A program made the position numbers and the translations under genes. Of a stretch of 64,000 nt of DNA, positions 22,685 to 33,156 are shown piece by piece. A model generated the notes under the pieces. It did not search any database and was not told the DNA's origin. It worked only from the letters and a program-made list of their open reading frames with translations. The stretch is from Ovis canadensis (lineage: Eukaryota > Chordata > Mammalia > Artiodactyla > Bovidae), in assembly GCF_042477335.2 (NCBI RefSeq), contig NC_091256.1:32022001-32086000 (forward strand), in the 5' to 3' direction. Within the stretch, counting starts at the first letter, position 1. Every line of letters starts with the position of its first letter.

Positions 22685-22894
22685 TCATTGGCCGTTTAGT
22701 AGTCTCTAAGTCGTGTCCGACTCTTGTGATCCCATGGACTGTAGCCTGCCTGGCTCCTCTGTCTATGGGGTTCTCCAGGAAAGAACACTGGAGTGGGTTG
22801 CCATTTCCTTCTCCAAGGGATTTTCCCCACCCAGGAATTGAACCTGGGTCTCCTGCATTGCAGGCAGATTCTGAGCTATGAGGGAAGCTCCTAG
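22685..22894 (-). repeat. Bov-tA SINE with 10-nt TSD
   Basis: Reverse complement of the SINE; the head end is decayed (GCTATGAGGGAAGCTCCTA). GGATTGCTGC flanks it at 22675-22684 and 22895-22904. Confidence 0.9.
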
Positions 22895-23149
22895 GGATTG
22901 CTGCCAATCTCAGTTTAAACATGCTCAGCTCTCTCTCAAATAAAGCCTTTATTTCACTTTGTCTGCTTCTCAAGTTGTTGTTTCTCTTCTTTTCTCCATC
23001 AGCGTTTTGTTTTCTCTCTTTCTGACAAGCATGTCCTGAACAACTTTTCCAAACTTAAAACTTTAAACCTTTGAAAGATCAGTGGATCTTCATAAGTCTA
23101 CCACTTCTGTTCAAGAAATCACTTGATTTAATGATCTTTTTCCCTTCAG

Positions 23150-24055
23150 TGATGATACTTCTCCTTTGCAGTATTTAACACATCAACCACTTCTTATCAA
23201 TAAGTTCCCCCTTCCTTGACTTTCATGGAGTTCCCACCCCCACTTCTTCTTTACCTCTCTGCTCCTGTTCCATCATCTTTTCTGATACTTCCTCTTGGGC
23301 TGTCTCTCCAGTGTTTGCTAAAGATCTAAACTGAGCTCTCATCCCTTCCATTTATTATCTACCTGTCAATAATCTTACTCAATTTCTTAATTTCTCTATA
23401 TAGATGAAATGGAATTCTCTCTCACCATCCCAGCCTCTATTTTCACTGGACATCTCCCTATCACAAGGATATCTCGGACTTATAATGAATAAAATTCAAA
23501 TAACCCCTTCCCCTCCCTGAGCTTCTGGGGTTTCTTAATTGCATTAAATGCATCATCTCCCGCTAAACAGACTTGAAACGTCATTGCTAACTAGCATAAT
23601 TTCTCCTTCACCACTTTTCTCCCCCTGAAGCCCAGATTGAAGTTTATCAATTCTATGTCTACAACATCTTTGACATCCACTTTCTTATTTCCATTCCCAC
23701 AGCCAAAACCCTATATTGAGGCTTTCCCACTTCTCAGCAAGAACTAATTCAATGTCTTTGACTCCACCTCTGGGCTTCCCTGGACCATACTCTGTTAATA
23801 TCACATTCCAAAAAACTCCAAAGATTCCCTATTGCCTAAAAAGTAAAGAATTAATTCCTTAGTCCAGCATTTAAAGTTTTCCATGATCTAGTCTTGACCT
23901 ACTCTAGTACCCCAAGCTGGAGTCATCCCAACGACTCACTATTCCCTGCCCATATACAAAGTATCCTACCTCTGTGTTTTCATCTCTCTAACCTTTACCA
24001 AAACTCAGTTTATCCAGCTACTCTCAAATTCTACTTGTTTTTCAGAATGGAAACC
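23150..24055 (+). repeat. Probable old L2-type LINE remnant
   Basis: Pyrimidine-rich stretch with the phrase order of L2 internal sequence: CAGCCTCTATTTTCACTGGACATC, TATCTCGGACTTATAATGAA, CTGAGCTTCTGG, then CCTATTGCCTAAAAAGTAAA, CATTTAAAGTTTTCCATGAT and CTTGACCTACTCTAGTACCC. The match is by resemblance only. Confidence 0.5.
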
Positions 24056-24515
24056 ACGAATGGAGCTTAGAAAAAATCCAGAGGTTTGTCCTCCATAGAT
24101 AAGGAGGACATAGATCAACAGTAGGCAGAAAGGTAGACCTATTTCCCTTAGATCTCCATGATGGCAAGAGCACTGTGGTCCAGAGGGTCACTCAGCCTGG
24201 ATTAATGATCTGATCTGTGCCTTGAAAAAGGTCAAGAAATTGCAAGAGTGAATATTAACTGTAGATCCTGAGAATTTATCTGTATCAGAAACACTCTAAT
24301 TAGCCTAAGGTAACATTAATAGGGTATGGGTAGCTGAAAAGTTTGCACATGCTTACATACCCGCACACACAACACTAAACATTTATAATTGCTAATGCTC
24401 TTTAGTACTTTAAAATAGCACAAAGACATTTAAGAATATTTGGACTGTATGTCAAATGGATAATATTGCATTATTGGGATAGACAAAATTACAGAAATGG
24501 AATATCCAAGCCTTG
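24056..24515. other. Unique sequence
   Basis: No repeat or gene recognised. Confidence 0.4.
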
Positions 24516-24697
24516 TTTTTTTTAATATTTATTTTTATTTACTTGTTTATTTGTCTGCGCCAGGTCTTAGTTACAGCATGCAAAGTCTTCCACCTTCATT
24601 GTAGCTTGTGGGATCTAGTTCCCTGACCAGGGATTGAACCTGGACCCCCTGCATTGGGAGTGTGGATCCTAGCCACTGGATGACCAGGGAAGCCCCC
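24516..24697 (-). repeat. CHR-type SINE, short form
   Basis: Reverse complement: T-rich tail, TCTGCGCCAGGTCTTAGTTA, TCCCTGACCAGGGATTGAAC, then GATGACCAGGGAAGCCCCC as complement head. Confidence 0.85.
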
Positions 24698-26968
24698 AGG
24701 CTATGTCCTATTTCACCTCCCTCCCTGCTATGCTGGCCTCCCTGGCATGTCATATCTTCCCTTGGATCCTGCTCTTCTCTACACAGAGATGGTCAAACAG
24801 CTCAAGAAGAAGCTTTCCCACAGATCCAGCTTTTCTTATCGCTCCTCTCGCACAGCGTCACCCTCTACAACAAGTGATACCCTCTGGAAATTCATTTCCA
24901 ATAACCTGTTTTCTTTGAGGACATAGATGTGTATTCTTACTAGGCAATGCTTTTCTGTATCAGTTGACATGTGAGCTCTCTCTCTTTCGAAGGGGTTAGT
25001 TTTGCTTTAATAAGAACTTTTAAACTCTGCCAATTGAATGTCGTGTAAGTATTTAAGTGGCTTAATAGGTACAGCAATTGGGCTAGAAATGAAAATGGGG
25101 GGAAAATGAAGACAGAATAGAAAGGGAACAAATTTGAAGGAAAGAATGACTAGTGGAAATTCGAGCTTAAATCATGTATCAAGCTGATACTTGGCAGGAA
25201 AAAGGGCAAACAGGTTTTTCTTGTATTGGTTTGTCTCCCACAGCCCAGTTAGTGCATCTTCTTCCTGCACTGTTTAGGACCAGACATTGCAAGGCAAGGA
25301 CACATGTTTTCCTGAGTACTTGAAGTCTCGACTTCAAGTTTCAGGCAAAATGCATAGCTTTCAAAACCCGAAATTGCTTCTAATGGTTAGAACCATAAAC
25401 CTCTGGATTAACTGCTTCTTATGAATGGTCCATGATATAAGAATGTAACTTAAGCTAAAGTAAGAGATAAAGAGGCAACAATCCAAAGACAATTTGGGAA
25501 TACAAAAGTTGACATCACATTTGACCTTGGAATAGTCATTAAACCTCTGGACCCAAGTTTTTAAAACATGCAATAATAACCGGGATTTCTGTAAAAACCT
25601 GTTGAGCTATTCTCAAAGCGAGCATGTGTCAAGATATTTTCCCAGCAACAAAATGTTCTCTGTAATAGATGATGGCTTTGTTTTTTCATGCACAGAAAGA
25701 AAGACACAAATATTAGAGATCAGACAATGATTAAATAAAGTTTTCTCCTGAATTAAACAAAGATGCAAGCAGCCAGAGGACAGAGAGTACACAAAAGCTA
25801 CGTGTAATAATTCGATCAAGGTTTAAATGCTTAGAAGCTTCCAGTGAAAAGCTATTTGAGCAGCATCAGAAACCTATCCACCATGGGCAGCAAACAGTCC
25901 CTTTACATTTAATTAGACAAAGAAACTCCAGCTGAATGGGTTAAAAATTGCCACTATTTCACAGTAAGTGATTTTCTTAACCCCCAAGGGTTCAAATTAC
26001 TTTGGCAGGAAAAGCAATTATGCAATTAATAGGGGAAAATTCTCCAGAGCTCTGTAATTTGCAAAGAGGTAAAGGTTCTGCTTTGGCCTGCAGGGGACAG
26101 CTGAGCTCTGAAGCTTTCTTTCTTTTCCTTTCTCTCTCTCTCTTTTTATAAAATTTTGACCACACCCGAAATAAAAACCAAGGATATTTTAAGGAGTAGG
26201 AAAGCACAACAGCTCAGATAATGTCCCTGCCAGTATATTCATTACAGGCTCATCAGAGTGGATGCCTGCAATCGGAAGATTAAATACCCATTTACCAGGA
26301 TCAGAAGAGAGTTTGGTTTTATAATGTATTGTCCTCTTTTCCCCGGGAGGCTGCTTTGTTTGATAAAATGCTGAGTGTGGTGTAAAAATATCCCTCTCTC
26401 TGTAATTTGCACTCCTCTCCATTTAAAGCTATTCTTGCTGCAAACGAGAATTGAAAGCTGCTAAAATTAAGTGGTGTCAGTTCTCAATGACACTTTAATG
26501 ATAGGGCGCTCAGCAGATGAGATGAGAATGAATTCCAGCATCTCTGCTAAAGCAGCACACACTGCTAAAGATAGAAACCAGCCCCAAACACTGTCCTGCT
26601 CTGGGGCCACACTTCGCTGGCTTCATTCATATTTAGTAGAACTGAAAGTGGGAAACTATAATTTAAGTGGCCATAAAAAGACAGGTGAAAATAATTGGTG
26701 AGTATTGGTTCAAAGCAATTGGGAGTTTGGGGTGGGGCTGGGGGGCAGTAGTGTAAGTTTAAGATGCTCTTTCTGGCTGAGCATCCCACTCTTGTACCAA
26801 GTCATTCTCTGTCATGGATATAGAATGTTTTATTTCAAAATATTATGTCCCATTTAACAGGAAAGTCTTGTCTGATCTTGTGACCAAAAGGACATGAGGC
26901 TCTGATTCCTTTTATAGAAGGGACTACAAATATTTATTCACATTATATATACATATAAGGATACATAT
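24698..26968. other. Repeat-poor block, possible conserved noncoding DNA
   Basis: About 2.3 kb with no recognised interspersed repeat. A short CT-run lies at 26136-26151. The 25850-26680 part has balanced composition and no low-complexity decay. No frame exceeds 77 codons, so a coding exon is not supported. It may be constrained sequence, which needs cross-species alignment to judge. Confidence 0.45.
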
Positions 26969-26980
26969 ACATATATATAG

Positions 26981-27196
26981 GGGCTTCCCTGGTGGCTCAG
27001 AGGGTAAAGCATCTGCCTGCAACGCAGGAGACCCGGGTTTGATCCCTCGGTCGGGAAGATCCCCTGGAGAAGGAAATGGCAACCCACTCCAGTATTCTTG
27101 CCTGGAGAATCCCATGGACAGAGGAACCTGATGCACTACACAGTCCATGGGGTCACAAAGAGTCGGACAGGACTGAGCGACTTCACTTCACTTCAT
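26981..27196 (+). repeat. Bov-tA SINE inserted in an ACATAT-rich site
   Basis: Near-canonical plus-strand SINE starting GGGCTTCCCTGGTGGCTCAG. The ACATATATATAG-type sequence on the left (26969-26980) recurs in slightly longer form on the right (about 27197-27212), consistent with target duplication in a dinucleotide tract. Confidence 0.93.
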
Positions 27197-27206
27197 ACAT
27201 ATATAT

Positions 27207-27645
27207 ATATAGATATCCTTTTCCCATGTAAATTATTACAGAACACTGAGCATAGTCCCTGTGCTATACAGTAGGTCCTTATTAATTATTTTATATATGG
27301 TAGTGTATACATGTTAATCCCAGTCTCATAACTTATCCCTTCCTCCGATCTTTCCCTCTTGGTGACCATAAACTTGTTTTCAAGATCTGTGAGTCTGTTT
27401 CTGTTTTGTAAATAAGTTCAATTGTGCCATTTCTATTAGATTCCACATTTCAGTGATATCGGATGGCACTTATCTTTCTCTGTCTGATTTATTTCACTTA
27501 GCAACGTGAAGCAAGTCCATGAAGTAGGTCCATCCATGTTGCTACAAATGGCATTATTTCGTTCTTCCTTATGGCTGAGTAATACTCCATTGTATGTCTG
27601 TACCACATCTCCTTTATCCATTCCTCTGTGGATGGTGGCTTGAAA
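27207..27645 (-). mobile_element. L1 3'-end fragment
   Basis: Reverse complement of the ruminant L1 3' region: TTTCCCATGTAAATTATTAC, GCTATACAGTAGGTCCTTAT, GTGAGTCTGTTTCTGTTTTG, GGCTGAGTAATACTCCATTG, ending near CCTCTGTGGATGGTGGCTTG. The terminal 3' bases are displaced by the SINE at 26981-27196. Confidence 0.88.
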
Positions 27646-27959
27646 CTCTTGGTATCATTATGTGTTGACAGACTTGTGTGTCTGAAGCACTTCTGTATCA
27701 CCATGGCCTCATTTTTGGAGGAAAAAAAGGCATCATTCTTAGAGATGATGTCCCTCTCATTATGGGTGGAGAAGGAGTTCTGGGAAAATGATAGCAACAC
27801 CCCAGAAGTCTCCCAGGCACCAGACACCATCACACAGGAGGACCACTGAATATAACAAAGACCTAACTGAATTGCAGTTGCGACTCCTGTTCAGGTGGTA
27901 TCATATTTAGAGTCATGGAAATTTCAACTTGAAGGCAAATTCACTCAAATTTTCTTTCA
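27646..27959. other. Unique sequence
   Basis: A 73-codon plus-strand frame (27628-27849) crosses it from the L1. No recognisable domain; treated as chance. Confidence 0.4.
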
Positions 27960-28221
27960 TTTCATTCAACTCAATAAAATGATTTACTGCAGTATCTAAG
28001 ACTACAGTGTTCACTGTAGGAAATTTTAAAGTATGTATAGAAAAGAAAGCCTTTAAGGGGTTTATAATCTACTTAAAAGCAAAATTAGATAATTAAGAAA
28101 AATCTAGACACATATTTATTTCAAAATAATACATCAATACACCTGTATCAACAAGGCACATAGTCTCTAAATGGACAAATATGATAAGAAAAGACCACCT
28201 TGTAAAAGGAGAGGCTTTTGA

Positions 28222-28424
28222 CTTCCCTGGCGGCTCACACAGTAAAAGCGTCTGTCTACGATGTGGGAGACCCAGGTTTGATCCCTGGGTTGGGAAGATC
28301 CCTTGGAGAAGGAAATGGCAATCCACTTCAGTACCATTGCCTGGAAAATCCCATGGACAGAGGAGCCTGGTAGGCTACAGTCCATGGGGTCACAAAGAGT
28401 CAGACACGACTGAGCGACTTCACG
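28222..28424 (+). repeat. Bov-tA SINE, short TSD
   Basis: Plus-strand SINE (CTTCCCTGGCGGCTCACACA head through ACGACTGAGCGACTTCACG). TTTTGA at 28216-28221 and 28425-28430 is a short probable target duplication. Confidence 0.9.
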
Positions 28425-28444
28425 TTTTGATTAAGAATGGCTTC

Positions 28445-29025
28445 CTGCAACCTAGATGTCCATCGACAGAAGAACAGATAAAGAAGTTGTGATATGTATA
28501 TACAGTGGAATACTACTCAGTCATAAAAAGGAATGGGTTTGAGTCAGTTCTAGTTAAGTGGATGAACCTAGACCTATTATACAGTTAAGTAAGTCAGAAA
28601 GAGAAAAACAAATATCATATATTGATGCATATATATGGAATCTAGAAAATGGTAATGAGGAATCTATTTGCAGAGGTGGAATAAACACACAGACATAGAG
28701 AACAGACTATAGACACAGTATGAGAAGGAGAGAGGGGGACGAATTAAGCGAGTAGCACTGAAACATATGCATTACCATACGTAAAGTAGACGGCTAGTGG
28801 GAAGTTGCTGTATAACACAGGGTGCTCAACCTGTTGCTCTGTGACAACCTAGAGGGCTGGGATGGGGTTGGGGAGTGGGGTGTGGGAGGGCGGTTCAAGA
28901 GGGAGGGGACATATGTAGACTTATGGCTGATTCATGTTGTTGTATGGCAGAAACCAACACAACAGTGTAAAGCAATTATCTTCCAGTTAAAATTTTTTTA
29001 AAAAATAAATTAAAAAAAAAACCCA
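28445..29025 (+). mobile_element. 5'-truncated ruminant L1 3' end, 9-nt TSD
   Basis: Plus-strand ruminant L1 terminus: CTAGATGTCCATCGACAGAA, GTGGAATACTACTCAGTCAT, GGAGAGAGGGGGACGAATTA, GTATGGCAGAAACCAACACA, then an A-rich tail. It is bounded by AATGGCTTC at 28436-28444 and 29026-29034. About 580 bp, so strongly 5'-truncated. It carries the G-rich tract of the L1 3' UTR. Confidence 0.92.
28864..28890 (+). other. G-quadruplex-like tract in L1 3' UTR
   Basis: Five G-runs of 3-4 (GGGG-TT-GGGG-AGT-GGGG-TGT-GGG-A-GGG) separated by loops of 1-3 bases meet the usual G4 pattern. G-rich tracts of this kind are known in mammalian L1 3' UTRs. Folding here is an inference. Confidence 0.7.
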
Positions 29026-29352
29026 AATGGCTTCTTAGAGGAGGTGATCTGGGAGTGGGCAGTGAAGAAGGTACAAACCTGAATAGGTAGAGAAGAGCAA
29101 AGGTGCTCTTGCAAGGGAAAAGAACAGGGAACGAGAATATGGAGGAACTACCCCAATGACACAACATTATGAGGAATAAGAAGAGGTGGGGTCATTGTCT
29201 AGGTATATATTGCATGAACACCTTACTCATCTAAAGAGTTTGAATGTGACCTGAGCAGTGCTAAGAAGTCCCACAGATCCCTGAACACCTCCTTGGGTGT
29301 ACAGCGACAACTACATGAGATAACATATAGGAAAGTAACTGATACGGGTATG

Positions 29353-29590
29353 AGTGAGTGAAGTCACTCAGTCGTGACCGACTCTTTGCGACCCCAGGGA
29401 CTGTAGCCCACCAGGCTCCTCCATCCATGGGATTCTCCATCCATGGGATTCTCCGTCCATGGGATTCTCTGTCCATGGGAGTGGGTTGCCATTTCCTTCT
29501 CCAGGGGATCTTCCCGACCCAGGGATTGAACCCAGATCTCCTGCATTGCAGGCAGACGCTTTAACCTCTGAGCCACCAGGAAAGCCCATA
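29353..29590 (-). repeat. Bov-tA SINE with internal 17-bp tandem array
   Basis: Reverse complement of the SINE, from AGTCACTCAGTCGTGACCG to GAGCCACCAGGAAAGCCC. In the middle a 17-bp unit (CCATCCATGGGATTCTC) is repeated about four times (29420-29478) with small variants. The usual CAGGCAAGAATACTGG core next to it is missing. The expansion has replaced part of the element. Confidence 0.92.
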
Positions 29591-30069
29591 TGGGTTTCCT
29601 GGCAGGAAATGCATTATCAGTTTCAGTAGGTTGTGGTGCTATTTCTGAATGAAGGCAAAACATAACAACTTGATGCTTCAGGAACAACAGACTGTGCAAG
29701 ATGAACCCAAACAGCAAGAAATGTGGCTGGCATGGCAATTTGGCCAAGGCTGCCTAGCATGCCCCACCACTGAGAATGGAGACCATATGTCACTAGATTG
29801 CAAAGAAGGTGCCATCTGCCACTGAAGCAGTCTGATGGACTTCCGTCACCTAAGGACGCTGGCCAGGGACCTTTTAGACAACGTATCCTGTAGTTCACAC
29901 GTGTTTCTTGAAATTACTGTGTGGTTTTAGAAACAGGCAGATGCAGCAGGCAGGAAACTAAGGAAAAGAGGAAGTTCATTGATTACTCTTTTATGCTGGG
30001 GCTTCATCAACAAACCTCTGGAGAACACTGGAATACCTCATGGTCTAACTTCAGCATGTTTAAATGAAT
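29591..30069. other. Unique sequence
   Basis: No repeat or gene recognised. A 91-codon minus frame (29623-29898) has no recognisable motif. Confidence 0.4.
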
Positions 30070-30081
30070 AGCTATTTTTAC

Positions 30082-30317
30082 TCTTGCCTGGAAAATCCCA
30101 TGGATGGAGGAGCCTGGTAGGCTGCAGTCCATGGGGTCGCTAACAGTCGGATACGACTGAGCGACTTCCCTTTCACTTTTCACTTTCATGCATTGGAGAA
30201 GGAAATGGCAACCCACTCCAGTATTCTTGCCTGGAGAATCCCAGGGACAGGGGAGCATGGTGGGCTGCCGTCTATGGGGTTGCACAGAGTTGGACATGAC
30301 TGAAGCGACATAGCAGC
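30082..30317 (+). repeat. Bov-A2 SINE with perfect 12-nt TSD
   Basis: 5'-truncated dimeric SINE beginning TCTTGCCTGGAAAATCCC, linker CACTTTTCACTTTCATGCAT, second core CCAGTATTCTTGCCTGGAGA, tail ending in the AGC-type repeat. AGCTATTTTTAC flanks it at 30070-30081 and 30318-30329. Confidence 0.94.
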
Positions 30318-30449
30318 AGCTATTTTTACAATCATAATGGAAAATATTGAAAAAGTTATATTGCTACATCTCCTGAGAGCATGAGAGGTCTGGCCGCATA
30401 GCAAGGTTAAGGGCTATCATTCAAGCCTCTTCTCAGCTCATAGTCTTTC

Positions 30450-30637
30450 TTCTTTTAATATTTATTTATTTATTTTGGCTGTGTTGGGTCTCAGTTGCTG
30501 CATATAGGACCTTTTAGTTGTGGCATGCAAACTCATAGTTGGGGCATGTGGGATCTAGTTCCCGGACCAGGAATCGAACCTGAGGCCCCTTGCATTGGGA
30601 GCATGGAGTCTTGGCCTTTGGACCACCAGGGAAATCC
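30450..30637 (-). repeat. CHR-type SINE with 13-nt TSD
   Basis: Reverse complement: T-rich tail, TTTTGGCTGTGTTGGGTCTC, CCCGGACCAGGAATCGAACC, and complement head GACCACCAGGGAAATCCC. CTCATAGTCTTTC (30437-30449) and CTCATATTCTTTC (30638-30650) are target copies with one mismatch. Confidence 0.88.
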
Positions 30638-30867
30638 CTCATATTCTTTCACAGCAATCTGTCACCTTGGCAAGAATCAGAAAAAGGCTTAAGTGCATTA
30701 TGACTTGATGACACCTGAAGGTGCTAGCAATATACTTGACACCAGCCAATGTGCCTATAACCTTTTACTTTAAAGCATATTGATGAATGAAGTAGTGACA
30801 AGTTTTCTTCCTAACTGGAAAATAAGGGACACCTAAGTGAATTGCTTTGTTTTGGTTTTGTTGACTT

Positions 30868-32550
30868 GTCTATCAGTTCAGTTTAGTTCAGTCAGTCGTG
30901 TCCGACTCTTTAGGATTCCATGAATCGCAGCACACCAGGCCTCACTGTCCATCACCAACCCCCGGAGTTCACTCAGACTCATGTCCATCGAGTCAGTGAT
31001 GCTATCCAGCCATCTCATCCTCTGTCGTCCCCTTCTCCTCCTGCCCCCAATCCCTCCCAGCATCAGAGTCTTTTCCAATGAGTCAACTCTTAGTATGAGG
31101 TGGCCAAAGTACTGGAGCTTCAGCTTTAGCATCATTCCTTCCAAAGAAATCCCAGGGCTGATCTCCTTCAGAATGGACTGGTTGGATCTCCTTGCAGTCC
31201 AAGGGACTCTCAAGAGTCTTCTCCAATACCACAGTTCAAAAGCATCAGTTCTTCGGCGCTTAGCTTTCTTCACAGTCCAACTCTCACATCCATACATGAC
31301 CACAGGAAAAACCATAGCCTTGACTAGATGGACCTTTATTGGCAAAGTAATGTCTCTGCTTTTGAATATACTATCTAGGTTGGTCATAACTTTTCTTCCA
31401 AGGAGTAAGCGTCTTTTAATTTCATGGCTGCGGTTACTATCTGTAGTGAGTTTGGAGCCCCCCAAAATAAAGTCTGACACTGTTTCCAGTGTTTCCCTAT
31501 CTATTTCCCATGAAGTGATGGGACCAGATGCCATGATCTTCGTTTTCTGAGTGTTGAGCTTTAAGCCAACTTTTTCACTCTCCACTTACACTCTCATCAA
31601 GAGGCTTTTAAGTTCCTCTTCACTTTCTGCCATAAGGGTGGTGTCATCTGCATATCTGAGGTTATTGATATTTCTCCTGGCAATCTTGATTCCAGCTTGT
31701 GCTTCTCCCAGCCCAGCGTTTCTAATGATGTACTCTGCGTATAAGTTAAATAAGCAGGGTGACAATATACAGCCTCGACATACTCCTTTTCCTATTTGGA
31801 ACCAGTCTGTTGGTCCATGTCCAGTTCTAACTGTTGCTTCCTGATCTGCATATAGGTTTCTCAAGAGGCAGGTCAGGTGGTCTGGTATTCCCATCTCTTT
31901 CAGAATTTTCCACAGTGTATTGTGATCCACACAGTCAAAGGCTTTGGCATAGTCAAGAAAGCAGAAATAGATGTTTTTCTGGAACTCTCTTGCTTTTTCC
32001 ATGATCCAGTGGATGTTGGCAATTTGATCTCTGGTTCCTCTGCCTTTTCTAAAACCAGCTTGAACATCTGGAAGTTCATGGTTCACGTATTGCTGAAGCC
32101 TGGCTTAGAGAATTTTGAGCATTGCTTTACTAGCGTGTGAGATGAGTGCAATTGTGCGATAGTTTGAGCATTCTTTGGTATTGCCTTTCTTTGGGATTGG
32201 AATGAAAACTGACCTTTTCCAGTTCTGTGGCCACTGCTGAGTTTTCAAAATTTGCTGGCATATTGAGTGCAGCACTTTCACAGCATCATCTTTCAAGATT
32301 TGAAATAGCTCAACTGGAATTCCATCACCTTCACTAACTTTGTTCATAGTGATGCTTTCTAAGGCCCACTTGACTTCACATTCCAGGATATCTGCCTCTA
32401 GATGAGTGATCACATCATCATGATTATCTTGGTTGTGAAGATCTTTTTTGTACAGTTGTTCTGTGTATTCCTGCCACCTCTTCTTAATATCTTTTGCTTC
32501 TGTTAGGTCCATACCATTTCTGTCCTTATTGAACCCATCTTTGCATGAAT
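30868..32550 (-). mobile_element. BovB LINE, 5'-truncated
   Basis: RTE-clade LINE in reverse complement. The 3' terminus is at the left (complement of the (CTGAA)n tail, then CAGTCGTGTCCGACTCTTTA). It runs rightward to the region upstream of the RT domain (CAGTTGTTCTGTGTATTCCT). About 1.7 kb. It abuts an old L1 3' end starting near 32590. No clear target duplication. Confidence 0.93.
30878..32512 (-). pseudogene. BovB ORF2 RT and C-terminal region, two in-frame stops
   Basis: One reading frame runs the whole length and is broken by two in-frame stops only, at 32105-32107 and 31586-31588, which split it into 135-, 166- and 235-codon pieces. It would encode the reverse transcriptase: GIPVELFQILKDDAVKVLHS upstream, the GFRKGRGTRDQIANIHW and CFLDYAKAFDCVDHN blocks (first catalytic Asp), CILSPCLFNLYAEYI, then RYADDTTLMAE carrying the catalytic Asp pair. 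After that comes the C-terminal domain with [15 protein letters not shown]. The endonuclease domain is absent through 5' truncation. It is dead as an autonomous element, though few lesions suggest a fairly young copy. Confidence 0.92.
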
Positions 32551-32717
32551 TTTCAATAGTTAGGGTTAATTATAAACCCACAGCAGTTTTATCAACTTTA
32601 TGGAATTACAATTTAAGCAATATAAACTGTGTTTTAAGCATACTTCATGTGTAAAATTCACTTAAAGTATACACTTAAAGCATAACAATTCAATAAGTTT
32701 TGGTATTTGGCAAATAC

Positions 32718-32719
<2 letters not shown>

Positions 32720-32753
<34 letters not shown>
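32720..32753 (+). repeat. (TG)n microsatellite at SINE tail
   Basis: Sixteen to seventeen TG repeats directly at the 3' end of the minus-strand SINE, followed by imperfect GTGCG repeats. Dinucleotide arrays growing from SINE tails are well known in bovids. Confidence 0.95.
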
Positions 32754-32755
<2 letters not shown>

Positions 32756-32962
32756 CGCACGCATGTGTGCGTGTGTGCTCAATTGTGTCCAACTCTTTAT
32801 GATCCCATGGACCGTATTCCTCCAGGCTGCTCTTCATGGAATTTTTCAGGCAAGAATACTGGAGTGGGCTGCCATTTCCAGGAGATCTTCCTGACCCAGG
32901 AATCAAATCCACATCTGCTGCTTTGGCAGGTGGATTCTTAACCATGGCACCATCTGGGAAGC
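32754..32962 (-). repeat. Bov-tA SINE
   Basis: Reverse complement of the SINE: TGCTCAATTGTGTCCAACTC tail end, GGCAAGAATACTGGAGTGGG core and complement head CATCTGGGAAGCCC. It interrupts the old L1; ATACCC on both sides is a possible short target repeat. Confidence 0.9.
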
Positions 32963-33156
32963 CCATATACCCATGAAACCAATACAATTTAAAAAATGAT
33001 TATTTCCTTTACCCCTCAAATATTCCTCAAGCTACCTCACAGTTCCTTCTTCCTTCTACCCTCAGTCTTGGGATGTGCGTCGCTCTATATTAGTGTTACT
33101 ATAGGTTAGTTTGCAGTTTTGAAGAATCTTATACAAATGGAATCATACAGCATACT

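Larger units (their letters stand above)
27960..29280 (-). repeat. L2 LINE host split by a SINE and an L1
   Basis: Left piece (27960-28215) resembles L2 in reverse complement (GTTTATAATCTACTTAAAAG, TTAGATAATTAAGAAAAATC). The right piece (29035-29280) continues it (GAGGAGGTGATCTGGGAGTG, GTAGAGAAGAGCAAAGGTGC). The two pieces are separated by a Bov-tA SINE and a truncated L1. Confidence 0.55.

Noticed and set aside
29420..29478. Short tandem array as a CRISPR array
   Set aside because: Units are directly adjacent without spacers, lie inside a SINE, and the genome is mammalian.
30981..31550. 189-codon plus-strand frame (and its like at 38925-39494)
   Set aside because: Exactly antisense to the BovB C-terminal domain. 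The same shadow recurs at each BovB copy, so it is not an independent gene.
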